64,000 nt of DNA, taken from NCBI GenBank assembly GCA_030583925.1, contig CP129482.1:992001-1056000 (forward strand), in the 5' to 3' direction. Both the position numbers and the translations under genes were made by a program. The notes under the pieces were generated by a model. The model saw only the letters and a program-made list of their open reading frames with translations, was not told the origin of the DNA and searched no databases. Source of the DNA: Anaerolineales bacterium. Lineage in GTDB: Bacteria; Chloroflexota; Anaerolineae; Anaerolineales; Villigracilaceae. Below are positions 44,795-53,029 of this stretch, one piece after another (positions within the stretch are counted from its first letter, which is position 1; the number at the start of each line of letters is the position of its first letter).

Positions 44795-45583
44795 TTACGA
44801 ACAACCAAACGAATTTGTCGAGTCGCTGTCGGCGCCGCTTGCGTTGTAGGCTTCCAGCCGATAACTGACATTTTGCTCGGAGTCTAACTTGTACTTGTCT
44901 GTGTACGCGGTGGAGTTGACTGGTAGATCGGCGATCAACTCCCCGTTGCGGAAGAGGCGGAAGCCCGTCTCGTTGTTGGATTTATCCGACCATTGCAACG
45001 TCACCGTCAGATCAAAACCTGAGCCGTTGAACTCGCAAAGATAATCCCAACTTTGGAACGACGGCGCGTTGGGCGGCGCTTTGGTCGCGGTCGGCGGCGG
45101 CGTGACCGACGACACTGCCCAATAACTTCCGCTCACTTCGACGAACTCGCCCCATAGCCAGCATTGCCCCGTCGGGCTTTCGGCGGATTTCACCAGCCAA
45201 TAATTTTCGAGTCCGTAGCGCCCAACGATCTCCAATTTTTTATTCGGTAGATACGTGAAGATTACTTCGTAATCCTGCCCCGGACCCGCGCGGCAATTCG
45301 TCTGCTCGCGCACGACGAGCATTGGCGTTGAATACGTTGGCGTGATGGTCGCGCTCGCGGCAAGCGTCGGTGTTTTTTGGATGATGAAATTCGGGATAGG
45401 GGAAAACGTCGCGGTGATCGGGACATCCGCGCCGTTGCGTCTGCCTTCCATCAACGTCGCTTCGATCGCCGTGGCGGCTTGCTCGTCCGTCGTCAGCGGA
45501 CGCGGCGCCGTCGGCAGGTTGCAGGCAAGGATCGCCGCGACCAGCGCGAGCGTCGCAGCGACAATGAATCGCTTCGCCCTCAT
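44795..45583 (-). CDS. SH3-domain lipoprotein, copy 2
   Basis: A 262-residue paralogue of the downstream lipoprotein: signal peptide MRAKRFIVAATLALVAAILAC, SH3-like domain (NCRAGPGQDYEVIFTYLPNKKLEIVGRY, YWLVKSAESPTGQCWLWGEFVEVSG), Pro/Ala linker, and fibronectin-III-like end (TVTLQWSDKSNNETGFRLFRNGE, YRLEAYNASGADSD). The start codon overlaps the stop of the serine hydrolase gene by ATGA, so translation is coupled. A much longer frame to 46267 is antisense-type sequence over the hydrolase and is not used. Confidence 0.85.
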   Translation of the reverse strand: MRAKRFIVAATLALVAAILACNLPTAPRPLTTDEQAATAIEATLMEGRRNGADVPITATFSPIPNFIIQKTPTLAASATITPTYSTPMLVVREQTNCRAGPGQDYEVIFTYLPNKKLEIVGRYGLENYWLVKSAESPTGQCWLWGEFVEVSGSYWAVSSVTPPPTATKAPPNAPSFQSWDYLCEFNGSGFDLTVTLQWSDKSNNETGFRLFRNGELIADLPVNSTAYTDKYKLDSEQNVSYRLEAYNASGADSDSTNSFGCS

Positions 45584-46938
45584 TTGATCTTTTTGTGCGC
45601 GCGCCCGCCCACGCGGAAATATTCCACGCGTCCTTTGGCGTCGCGGATCACGTCTGCCAGCGCGCCGTTGTAGGGTTCGTCCAGCCCGATGAGGTTGTCG
45701 CGGTCGTAGAACGCGAAGCGCATTGGCGCGAGCGCGGGACCTGGAGGCGCATCGGGCGTGGGAAATCCTCCGAGCGGGATGTGATGATAGACGAGATATT
45801 TCCCCTTCACCTTGAGGTCGAAACATTCCGTGCCGATCTTGTAGCGCCCGATGAATTCTTTTCCGTCTTGCGGATTCTTCATCGGCTTCGGCGATTTGAG
45901 TTTGATCCCGAAATACAGGTCGAGCGCCCAGCCGAACGTCTGTGCGGTGATAACGCCGCCATTGTCGTTGTTGGTGAGGATGGCGAGGGCAAAATCTTTT
46001 TCGGGGATGAAGAAAAAGTATGCCTGCTGTCCGTTCGTCGCGCCGCCGTGCGCGTACGCGGTGAGACCGTCCGCGTAGCGGATGAACCATGTGATGCCCA
46101 TGTCGCCGCGCCCGCCCGCGTTGACTTGCTTGACGCGCATGGCTTGGAGCGATTTGCGTTTGATGATTTTGTTTCCATTTCCCATGTGGAAGCGCGCATA
46201 CTTGAGCAAATCCCTGACCGTGCTGACCACTCCGCCCACACCGTTGCCCGCTCGCCCGATCGCCCACGGACGCGCTACTTCAACCTTTCCGTTCACGATC
46301 TGATGACCGACAACGAAGCGATGCGTGAACAAGATATCGCTTGGGTAAAGAAACGACATGTTCAAGCCTAGCGGATCGAGCAACATTTCCTGCAACGCCT
46401 GCTCGTAGGGTTTCTTCGTCACAACTTCGATCACGCGCGAGGCGACGTTGAATCCCGTGTTGTTGTACGACCAAATCTTCCCCAGCGGTTGAATCTGCGG
46501 GAGGTTGGCGACGTCCTTCACCATTTTGTCGAGCGCGTCCTCCCTGTTGCCGAAGTCGTTGAAGTAGTCGCCGACCCATCCGCCCGTGTGCGTGAGCAAA
46601 TGCCTGACGGTAACTTTCTTCGCCACGCTTTCATCGCGCAGTTTGAAATCTTTGATGTACTTTCGCACGGGCGCGTCGAGGTTAACTTTTCCCTGCTCGG
46701 CGAGCGCCATCAGCAATGTGCCTGTGAACGTCTTGCTGATCGAGCCGACTTGCATCAACGTGTCGGCTGTGACGGGGAGCGGGTTTTCGACGCTCGTCAT
46801 GCCGAAGCCCGCTGTCCACTCTTTGCCTTTGTGATAAATACCAATGGAAACGCCTGGCACGTGCAGGCGTTTCATCTCTTTTTGAATGCGAGAACCGATG
46901 GTCTTGAAATTTTCGGAGGCTGATTTTTTTGTTTTCAT
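45580..46938 (-). CDS. Class C beta-lactamase-like serine hydrolase
   Basis: A 452-residue protein of the AmpC/esterase/PBP fold. The active Ser66 and Lys69 are in VGSISKTFTG, the YxN motif is WSYNNTGFNV, and AHGGATNG replaces the KTG box, as in class C-like peptidases and esterases. There is no signal peptide, so it may be cytoplasmic or exported by another route. The last 110 residues form a beta-rich domain (DGKEFIGRYKIGTECFDLKVKGKYL). The start at 46938 has GAGGG upstream. Coupled to a surface lipoprotein gene; substrate unknown. Confidence 0.85.
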   Translation of the reverse strand: MKTKKSASENFKTIGSRIQKEMKRLHVPGVSIGIYHKGKEWTAGFGMTSVENPLPVTADTLMQVGSISKTFTGTLLMALAEQGKVNLDAPVRKYIKDFKLRDESVAKKVTVRHLLTHTGGWVGDYFNDFGNREDALDKMVKDVANLPQIQPLGKIWSYNNTGFNVASRVIEVVTKKPYEQALQEMLLDPLGLNMSFLYPSDILFTHRFVVGHQIVNGKVEVARPWAIGRAGNGVGGVVSTVRDLLKYARFHMGNGNKIIKRKSLQAMRVKQVNAGGRGDMGITWFIRYADGLTAYAHGGATNGQQAYFFFIPEKDFALAILTNNDNGGVITAQTFGWALDLYFGIKLKSPKPMKNPQDGKEFIGRYKIGTECFDLKVKGKYLVYHHIPLGGFPTPDAPPGPALAPMRFAFYDRDNLIGLDEPYNGALADVIRDAKGRVEYFRVGGRAHKKIK

Positions 46939-46949
46939 GAATCCCTCAG

Positions 46950-47030
46950 CGCCGTACCGCAAGATTTATCTTGCGATTCCTTGATTTATTTTATAGCGGC
47001 TGGCGCAAACTGAAGTTTGCGGTACGGGCG
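46950..47030. repeat. Inverted repeat, CGCCGTACCGCAA ends
   Basis: cgccgtaccgcaa (46950-46962) is mirrored by ttgcggtacgggcg (47017-47030) with a one-base difference; caagatttatcttg and caaactgaagtttg form inner palindromes. It fills the gap between the homogentisate dioxygenase and hydrolase genes. Confidence 0.75.
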
Positions 47031-47044
47031 AACTGCGCGGCGAA

Positions 47045-48211
47045 TTACTCTCCGCTTCCTTCCATCCACGTGGACTGATACTCGGGCTTCTCGAACTCGA
47101 GCGCGTCCTTGGTGAGATGTAGGGGATAGAACGTGTCCACCATCACGGCGAGTTCCTGCGTTTCTTTTTTGCCGATGCTGGCTTCCGTCATGCCGGGTTG
47201 TGGACCGTGCGCTAAACCGTACGGGTGCATGGAAATGTCACAGCGGTCAATGCCTTTGCGCGACATGAAGTTGCCTTCCGCGTAGTAGATCACTTCGTCC
47301 GAGTTGACGTTCGAATGGTTATACGGCGCGGGGATGGCGAGCGGATGATAGTCGAACAGACGCGGCACGAACGAACAGACGACGAAGTTATGCCCGTCAA
47401 AGGTTTGATGCGCTGGCGGCGGCTGATGCACGCGTCCCGTAATCGGTTCGAAGTCTTCGATGTTGAAGATCCACGGGTAGAGATAACCGTCCCAGCCGAC
47501 CACGTCGAACGGGTGGTAATCCAAAATATGTTTGCTGAGGCGGTCGCGCACTTTGACGCGTACTTCGAATTCGCCGCGTTCGGTGTGCGTTTCCAGCTCT
47601 TCGGGCGTGCGGATGTCGCGTTCACAATATGGCGCGTGTTCGAGCATTTGACCGAAGTTGTTTCGATAGCGCTTCGGCGGTTCGATTTGCGACGGGTTCT
47701 CAATGGTGAAGAAGCGCGCCTCGCTCCCGTCAATGTGCATCTGCCACGTCGTGCCGAACGGGATGACGATGTAATCGCCCTTGCGGAATTTGAGATTGCC
47801 AAACTGCGATTTCAACACGCCGCTTCCCTCATGCACCCACCAGGTTTCGTAGGCTTGCGCGTTGCGATAGAAATAATCCATGCTCTTGGATGCGCGCGCC
47901 ACGCCGAGGATCACGTCCTTGTTGGCGAGCAGGGGAATGCGCGCCGAAACGGCGTCGCCTCCGAGCGGCGCGTCGGCAGTCTTGAACGCGCGGTGGCGAA
48001 TCGGTCCGAACTCCACCGTCTCAGGCAATCGTGAGCCGAGGTCTTCGGTGTGCTTCACGCGCGCAGGAATGAAGTTGTGATACAGGATGGATTGAAGTGA
48101 AGAGAATCCCTCCAGCCCCATCAACTCCTCGCGATACAGTTCGCCGTTTTGTTTTCTAAATTGCGTATGTCGCTTGTGGGGGATTTGTCCGAGTTTTTGA
48201 TAGAAAGGCAT
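47045..48211 (-). CDS. hmgA: Homogentisate 1,2-dioxygenase family protein
   Basis: A 388-residue cupin-fold protein of the homogentisate dioxygenase family: YYRNAQAYETWWVHEGSGVLKSQFG, KGDYIVIPFGTTWQM, HPFDVVGWDGYLYPWIFNIEDFEP, SNVNSDEVIYYAEGNFMSRKG, and ISMHPYGLAHGPQPG with likely iron ligands. It opens the ring of homogentisate to maleylacetoacetate using O2. It is somewhat shorter than typical HGD (430-445). The FAH-like and HPPD genes lie upstream on the same strand, supporting the tyrosine pathway. A repeat of 150 bases separates it from them. Confidence 0.88.
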   Translation of the reverse strand: MPFYQKLGQIPHKRHTQFRKQNGELYREELMGLEGFSSLQSILYHNFIPARVKHTEDLGSRLPETVEFGPIRHRAFKTADAPLGGDAVSARIPLLANKDVILGVARASKSMDYFYRNAQAYETWWVHEGSGVLKSQFGNLKFRKGDYIVIPFGTTWQMHIDGSEARFFTIENPSQIEPPKRYRNNFGQMLEHAPYCERDIRTPEELETHTERGEFEVRVKVRDRLSKHILDYHPFDVVGWDGYLYPWIFNIEDFEPITGRVHQPPPAHQTFDGHNFVVCSFVPRLFDYHPLAIPAPYNHSNVNSDEVIYYAEGNFMSRKGIDRCDISMHPYGLAHGPQPGMTEASIGKKETQELAVMVDTFYPLHLTKDALEFEKPEYQSTWMEGSGE

Positions 48212-48237
48212 TTTTACTCCAGTTCATTTTACTCTGG

Positions 48238-48393
48238 TGGTTGAGTAGCCCCGAATGCTCTTGGAGGGGCGTATCGAAACCACCAATTAGAATCCAACAA
48301 TTTATTTTCAGGTTACTCGTTGGTTTCGACACTGCACCTGCGGTGGGTGCAGGTGTACGGGCTTCGCAACGAGCGCTCAGCCCTACTCAACCA
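48238..48393. repeat. Palindromic repeat with TGGTTGAGTAG ends
   Basis: tggttgagtag (48238-48248) is mirrored by ctactcaacca (48383-48393). The left part also contains gtatcgaaaccacca, mirrored by tggtttcgac. The right end covers the stop codon of the FAH-like gene. The internal unit of 22091-22225 belongs to the same type. Confidence 0.75.
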
Positions 48394-49259
48394 ACTGTAT
48401 TTCGTAGGATTCCAATTCGTTCCACTTCCAATTCAACCACATCGCCATGATTCAGCCACGGACCTTGAAACTTTGTCAGTTCGAGCAAGCATCCCGTGCC
48501 GACGGTTCCCGACCCGATCACATCGCCAGGGTATAGCATTGTCGAGTCAGAGGCGCGGGCGATGATCTCTCCGAACGACCAGTGCATGTCTTTCCAATTG
48601 CCTCTGGAAAATTCCTTGCCGTTGACTCGCGCGACCATTTCGAGATCGTACACGCCCGCGCGTCCCGCCGCCTTGTCGGCAATCGCTTCAGACGTGATTA
48701 TGACTGGTCCAAAAGCGGAAGCGAAATCCTTCCCTTTGGCGGGACCGAGTCCCACGACCATCTCCTTGCGCTGAACGTCGCGCGCCGACCAGTCGTTGAA
48801 AATGGTGTAGCCGAAGATATGCTTCTCCGCGTCCTCGGCTTTGATGTTCATCCCGCCTTTGCCGATGATCGCGGCGATCTCGAGTTCGTAATCCATCGCT
48901 TGCGTGTAATGCGGATACGGAATTGTGTCATCGTGACCGAACGCTGTGTTTGGATTCGTGAAGTAGAAGACAGGAAACTGATACCACTCTTCTGGCACTT
49001 CACGCCCACGATTCTTGTTGGCGGTCTTCACGTGTTGTTCAAACGCGTAGCCATCACGGAGCGTGTTCGGTTTGAGCGGCGAAAGGAACTTCACCTCATC
49101 GAGCGCGAGCGATTCCTTGGCGGCTTTCTTCGCCGCGACCCCCGCGCCTGCGGCGATCACCGCGAGCATGTCGGGGTAGGGTAGGGTGTGGACTCGGTCG
49201 TCCACGACGAGGGCAGGCTGAGTTGTGGAGCGAAGCGTGCTGACGGTGGCGAATCGCAT
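48387..49259 (-). CDS. Fumarylacetoacetate hydrolase family protein
   Basis: A 290-residue FAH-domain protein: DYELEIAAIIGKGGMNI (metal ligands), IFGYTIFNDWSARDVQ, GLGPAKGKDFASAFGPVIIT, RVNGKEFSRGNWKDMHWSFGEII and PGDVIGSGTVGTGC. In tyrosine breakdown the enzyme splits fumarylacetoacetate into fumarate and acetoacetate. It sits between hpd and hmgA. Its last codons and stop lie in the end of a dispersed repeat, so the natural C terminus may have been altered slightly. It overlaps the hpd stop by one base (TAATG). Confidence 0.9.
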   Translation of the reverse strand: MRFATVSTLRSTTQPALVVDDRVHTLPYPDMLAVIAAGAGVAAKKAAKESLALDEVKFLSPLKPNTLRDGYAFEQHVKTANKNRGREVPEEWYQFPVFYFTNPNTAFGHDDTIPYPHYTQAMDYELEIAAIIGKGGMNIKAEDAEKHIFGYTIFNDWSARDVQRKEMVVGLGPAKGKDFASAFGPVIITSEAIADKAAGRAGVYDLEMVARVNGKEFSRGNWKDMHWSFGEIIARASDSTMLYPGDVIGSGTVGTGCLLELTKFQGPWLNHGDVVELEVERIGILRNTVG

Positions 49260-50386
49260 TAGAGGTTGCCTCGTCTCTCTTGTTCCATCTCAATCGACTC
49301 AAATAGCGCTTTGAAGTTGCCTTTGCCGAATCCTTTTGCGCCGTGGCGTTGGATGACTTCGATGAACATCGTCGGGCGATCTTGAATTGGGCGGGTGAAG
49401 ATCTGCAGGAGGTAACCTTCGTCGTCACGGTCAACGAGGATGCCGAGTTCGTGAATCGCTTTCATGTCTTCCTTGATCGTGCCGACACGGTCGGGAAGAA
49501 CTTCGTAATACGTGTCTGGCACACGCAAGAATTCGACGCCGCGTCTGCGAAGTTCGTCAACCGTTTTGAGAATATCGCCTGTGATGATGGCGATGTGTTG
49601 CGCGCCAGGCGAAAGGTAATAATCGAGATACTCCTCGATCTGACTCTTGCGCTTGCCCTCGGCGGGTTCGTTGATCGGGAACTTGACGCGTCCATTGCCG
49701 TTCTGCATCACCTTCGACATCAGCGCCGAATATTCGGTGGAAATATCTTTATCGTCGAAGTGCAGAAGTTGACGGAAGCCCATCACCTGATGATAAAAAT
49801 TCACCCAGTGATTCATCTTGCCGAGTTGTACGTTGCCTACGATGTGGTCAATCGCCGCGAGACCCGTTGACTCGGCTTCATGTTTGATGGGACGATACGT
49901 GGGCGCAAACACGCCTTTGTAATCGTCGCGGTCAACGAAGACGTGCAACGTTTCGCCGTAGGTGTAAATGGCGGATGTGCGGTAAATGCCGTGGTCGTCT
50001 TTTTCCTCACGCGGCGCCCAACCAGACCTGCCTCCGCGCGCGGTGGTTTCCTTCCATGCTTTTTCCACATCGTCCACGCCGAGCGCAATGACTTTCACGC
50101 CGTCGCCATGCACCATGTGATGCGCTGCAAGCGGACTCGACGGCGAATATGGAGCAGAAACGACAAACCGCGCTTGCCCCGATTCCAACACATACGAAGC
50201 GAAGTCGCGGTTGCCTGTTTCAAGTCCAGAATAAGCAATGGGCTTGAAGCCGAACGCCTTCCACCAATAATACATGGCGTGTTTGGCGTTGCCCACGTAA
50301 AAGTGAACGTGATCGAATGATTTGATTTTCAGGAAGTCCGCCTCTTCGGTCATCGGGCGGGTTTCGGGTTGAACGGTTGTAGCCAT
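49259..50386 (-). CDS. hpd: 4-Hydroxyphenylpyruvate dioxygenase
   Basis: A 375-residue two-domain vicinal-oxygen-chelate protein. DHVHFYVGNAKHAMYYWWKAFGF begins the N-terminal half; the C-terminal half has IDHIVGNVQLGKMNHWVNFYHQVMGF, GAQHIAIITGDI and LLQIFTRPIQDRPTMFIEVIQRHGAKGFGKGNFKALFE, containing the iron ligands His, His and Glu. It converts 4-hydroxyphenylpyruvate plus O2 to homogentisate. AAAGGAGG precedes ATG 50386. First gene of hpd-FAH-hmgA; a maleylacetoacetate isomerase gene is not in the window. Confidence 0.95.
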   Translation of the reverse strand: MATTVQPETRPMTEEADFLKIKSFDHVHFYVGNAKHAMYYWWKAFGFKPIAYSGLETGNRDFASYVLESGQARFVVSAPYSPSSPLAAHHMVHGDGVKVIALGVDDVEKAWKETTARGGRSGWAPREEKDDHGIYRTSAIYTYGETLHVFVDRDDYKGVFAPTYRPIKHEAESTGLAAIDHIVGNVQLGKMNHWVNFYHQVMGFRQLLHFDDKDISTEYSALMSKVMQNGNGRVKFPINEPAEGKRKSQIEEYLDYYLSPGAQHIAIITGDILKTVDELRRRGVEFLRVPDTYYEVLPDRVGTIKEDMKAIHELGILVDRDDEGYLLQIFTRPIQDRPTMFIEVIQRHGAKGFGKGNFKALFESIEMEQERRGNL

Positions 50387-50449
50387 CGAGCCTCCTTTGT
50401 TGAGATAGAACGATTCTACGACAAAGAGAGTTCGATTGCAATGAATAAA

Positions 50450-51364
50450 TTACGGCTTCGGATGCGCGGCAAAAAATTCCCAGATGACTTCGCTGGCGGA
50501 TATCGCTTGGGTCGGTTCATCGCCTGCGGGACCCGCTGGACCGTCGCTACCTGGCCACGCGTGTTTGCCTCCGATGACGGTGTACAGATGCACCGCGCTA
50601 TTCGACGCACATTCGTCGTACGCTTCAATTCGGACCTCGGGCTGGGTCGCCGATTGCGGCGTTTTCGCACATTGATCGTGGTCCAGCCAAAAATTGATTG
50701 ACTCTTCCACAGATTCGTAATCAACGTTTGTGATGGAATCGTCGCCTTTCCCGCCAGCGTAGGGGAGATGAGTATCGTCCGTGCCGTGGATGTGAATCAC
50801 CGACACGGGCTCGCTCGGATTACATTCGGCGTAGTTCAACGTCCCTGAGACGGGACCGATTGCCGCAAAGATATCCGCCGCCTCGCACGCCAGCCGATAC
50901 GACATGATTCCGCCGTTGGAAAACCCCGCCGCGTAGATTCGTTTTGGGTCGATGTTGTATTGCGATTGAAGTTCGGCGATCAACGCGCGGACAAAGCCGA
51001 CATCGTCAATTTGATTCTGAGCCGCGTAGCCGCAACACGCGCCGCCGTTCCACGTGAGGACTTTGTCGTCGAGTCTGCCTGTCCCGTTGGGATAGACGAC
51101 GATGAATCCCTTTTCGTCGGCGAGTTCGTTGAAGCCGCTGACACGACGCTGGTTCTCCGCGTTGCCTCCGCCGCCGTGAAAAGACAACAACAGTGGAATT
51201 GGTTCGTTCGCATCATACGACGCTGGAACGTGCAGAATGTATGTCCGCTCGATGCCGTCGTGCGTGATGGATTCTGTCGAATCGGTTGGGGAGGCGGGGA
51301 CGGTTCGGGCGCAGGCGAGCAGGCTGAACGTCAGCGCGAGAAGCGTGTGTAGAATCCGCTTCAT
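50450..51364 (-). CDS. Secreted PHB-depolymerase/feruloyl-esterase-like lipoprotein (LpqC type)
   Basis: A 304-residue exported esterase. Signal peptide MKRILHTLLALTFSLLAC carries a lipobox Cys. The alpha/beta-hydrolase core shows LLLSFHGGGGNAENQ (oxyanion loop), FIVVYPNGTG, GACCGYA, and nucleophile elbow GFSNGG in RIYAAGFSNGGIMSYRLAC, then VIHIHGTDDTHLPY (acid) and GGKHAWPG (His). This matches the poly(3-hydroxybutyrate) depolymerase/acetylxylan-feruloyl esterase group. Coupled by ATGA overlap to ybaK upstream. Substrate not determined. Confidence 0.87.
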   Translation of the reverse strand: MKRILHTLLALTFSLLACARTVPASPTDSTESITHDGIERTYILHVPASYDANEPIPLLLSFHGGGGNAENQRRVSGFNELADEKGFIVVYPNGTGRLDDKVLTWNGGACCGYAAQNQIDDVGFVRALIAELQSQYNIDPKRIYAAGFSNGGIMSYRLACEAADIFAAIGPVSGTLNYAECNPSEPVSVIHIHGTDDTHLPYAGGKGDDSITNVDYESVEESINFWLDHDQCAKTPQSATQPEVRIEAYDECASNSAVHLYTVIGGKHAWPGSDGPAGPAGDEPTQAISASEVIWEFFAAHPKP

Positions 51365-51840
51365 GGTTTGACGCGCGTGACTTTTCCGCCTGTCATCTTT
51401 TGCAGATCGGAAGTCTGCAGTTCGAAGATGGCGTTGGGAGTTCCCGCCGCGGCCCAAACGGTTTGATATTGCAGAAAATCTTCGTCGAGATAGGTTTCGA
51501 TTTTTTGCGTGTGACCGATGGGAGGCACGCCGCCGATGGCAAAGCCCGTGACGGCGCGCGCAAAATCGGCGTCGGCTTTGCCGATGGGCTCGCCTGCGTA
51601 TTCGCCGATGCGTTTTTCGTCCACGCGGTTGGCGCCGCTGGTGAGGACGAGGACAGGCTTGTTCGATTCTTTGCCTTTGAAGATGAGGGACTTCACGATT
51701 TGACCGAGCGCGCATCCCGCGCGGTCGGCGGCTTCCTGCGCGGTGCGCGTGGACTCGGCGTGTTCGACCACAACGTAGTTGTAGCCGAGCGAGTTGAGCA
51801 GGTCTTGAATTTTTTGTGCGGAGGGGGAGAGTGTGGACAT
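51361..51840 (-). CDS. YbaK/EbsC family aminoacyl-tRNA deacylase
   Basis: A 159-residue editing protein. AQEAADRAGCALGQIVKSLIFKGK carries the catalytic lysine region, followed by VLVLTSGANRVDEKRIGEYAGEPIGKADADF and the GFAIGGVPPIGH loop typical of YbaK/ProX domains. Such enzymes hydrolyse mischarged Cys- or Ala-tRNA(Pro). Exact specificity among YbaK, ProXp-ala and relatives is not assigned. Confidence 0.88.
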   Translation of the reverse strand: MSTLSPSAQKIQDLLNSLGYNYVVVEHAESTRTAQEAADRAGCALGQIVKSLIFKGKESNKPVLVLTSGANRVDEKRIGEYAGEPIGKADADFARAVTGFAIGGVPPIGHTQKIETYLDEDFLQYQTVWAAAGTPNAIFELQTSDLQKMTGGKVTRVKP

Positions 51841-51903
51841 GCCCCCGATTATAAACGCACTGTCATTGCTTCGTCGCCGCTATGTGTCGCCCGAAACAAA
51901 GAG

Positions 51904-52314
51904 CTATTTCCTCAGGTACTTGATTTGCCACAACACGCGCCACGTGACTCCGCCATCGTCAGAGCGTTCCCAATTCCAGTTGAAACGATTTGTGTCAATG
52001 TTGTACCAAACCATGCGCTGTTTGCACGCTTCGCCTTTGACGATGGCGTCGCGGCTGAGGATCATTCGTTCCTCCTCGAATTTTCCTGTGAAGTCAAGGT
52101 ACGAGCCTGTGTTATCCACCCACGTTTGACACCAGAGCCCGCGCTCTGCGTCGTATGCAGAGAAACTCAACCCGAGCAAGCCTCCGCCGTCGAAAGTTTC
52201 TCGGATGATCTTTCCGTCCAAAATGCGTTCGATGCGGTTTGTGCCTTTGCCGTCCTCGCCCCACGTCACATCCCATTCGCCGAGCCAGAAATCGAATTGG
52301 TTTTCAGGGTTCAT
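51904..52314 (-). CDS. DUF1579-like hypothetical protein
   Basis: A 136-residue soluble protein: NPENQFDFWLGEWDVTW at the N terminus, then IERILDGKIIRETFDG, LSFSAYDAERGLWCQTWVDNTGSYLDFTG and a final NWERSDDGGVTWRVLWQIKY. The FWLGEWDV opening and beta-rich pattern match a family of calycin-like small proteins (DUF1579-like). Function unknown. The ATG at 52314 has GGAG six bases upstream; ATG 52320 is an alternative. Confidence 0.7.
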   Translation of the reverse strand: MNPENQFDFWLGEWDVTWGEDGKGTNRIERILDGKIIRETFDGGGLLGLSFSAYDAERGLWCQTWVDNTGSYLDFTGKFEEERMILSRDAIVKGEACKQRMVWYNIDTNRFNWNWERSDDGGVTWRVLWQIKYLRK

Positions 52315-52393
52315 GTTCATCTCCGTGTTTGTGATGCCGTATAATCTACCATGTCGATTCAATTTCTACACCCTTCTTGAGAAGGTTTTATCC

Positions 52394-53029
52394 ATGCCTG
52401 TTTTCAAAGTTGCTCTTGCAATTCTTGTCAGCGCCCTGCCGCTCAATGTTTTGCGCGTTCTGGGCTATAAGTTCCTATTCGGATATCGAATCGACAATTC
52501 CAAAATCGGTTTTGGCACAATCATCGCTGTTGACGAATTCACTTTGTCGAAATCGAAAATCGGATTGTTCAACCTATTCATCGGACCGATGAAGGTCGAG
52601 ATCGGGAAAGGCGCTTCGATTCAAAATCGCAATTCATTCATCTGCGGCTACTGGGTTTTGCGGAAGGAAAACCGCGACAAGAATTACGCGCGCAGACTCG
52701 TAATCGGCGCGGAGACGTTGATCACGTCGGGTCATTACTTCGACGCGGCGGGCACATTCAAACTCGGCGACCGTTCGTGGATAGCGGGAATCAGTTCGCA
52801 ATTCTGGACGCATGGAGTCGGCGTGCAAGACCGCGACATTGAAATCGGGAGCGATTGCTATCTTGGGAGCGCGGTCCGTTTTGCGCCAGGGTCGGCGATT
52901 AGCGACAATGTCCTTGTGGCGATGGGAAGTGTGGTCAGCGGCAAAATGGAAGCGAGCGCCGCGCTGGTGGGCGGAGTCCCTGCGAAGGTGTTGAAAGAAA
53001 ATTACGATTGGAAATCGCAGAATGAGTGA
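52394..53029 (+). CDS. Left-handed beta-helix acyltransferase-like protein
   Basis: A 211-residue protein. A hydrophobic N-terminal segment (FKVALAILVSALPLNVLRVLGY) is followed by hexapeptide-repeat-like sequence (IGFGTIIAVDEFTLSKSKIGLF, IGKGASIQNRNSFICG, FKLGDRSWIAGISSQFWTHG, IEIGSDCYLGSAVRFAPGSAISDNVLVAMGSVVSG) ending with VGGVPAKVLKENYDW, the usual end of hexapeptide acetyltransferases. It probably modifies a sugar or surface compound. The next gene overlaps it by eight bases. Confidence 0.83.
   Translation: MPVFKVALAILVSALPLNVLRVLGYKFLFGYRIDNSKIGFGTIIAVDEFTLSKSKIGLFNLFIGPMKVEIGKGASIQNRNSFICGYWVLRKENRDKNYARRLVIGAETLITSGHYFDAAGTFKLGDRSWIAGISSQFWTHGVGVQDRDIEIGSDCYLGSAVRFAPGSAISDNVLVAMGSVVSGKMEASAALVGGVPAKVLKENYDWKSQNE

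Noticed and set aside
44795..46267. 490-residue version of SH3 lipoprotein copy 2
   Set aside because: The extra N-terminal part lies out of frame over the serine hydrolase gene and is Arg/His/Gln-rich. The signal peptide begins at 45583.
51400..52344. 314-residue plus-strand frame across ybaK and the DUF1579-like gene
   Set aside because: It spans two recognisable minus-strand genes and their spacer, and shows no motif.
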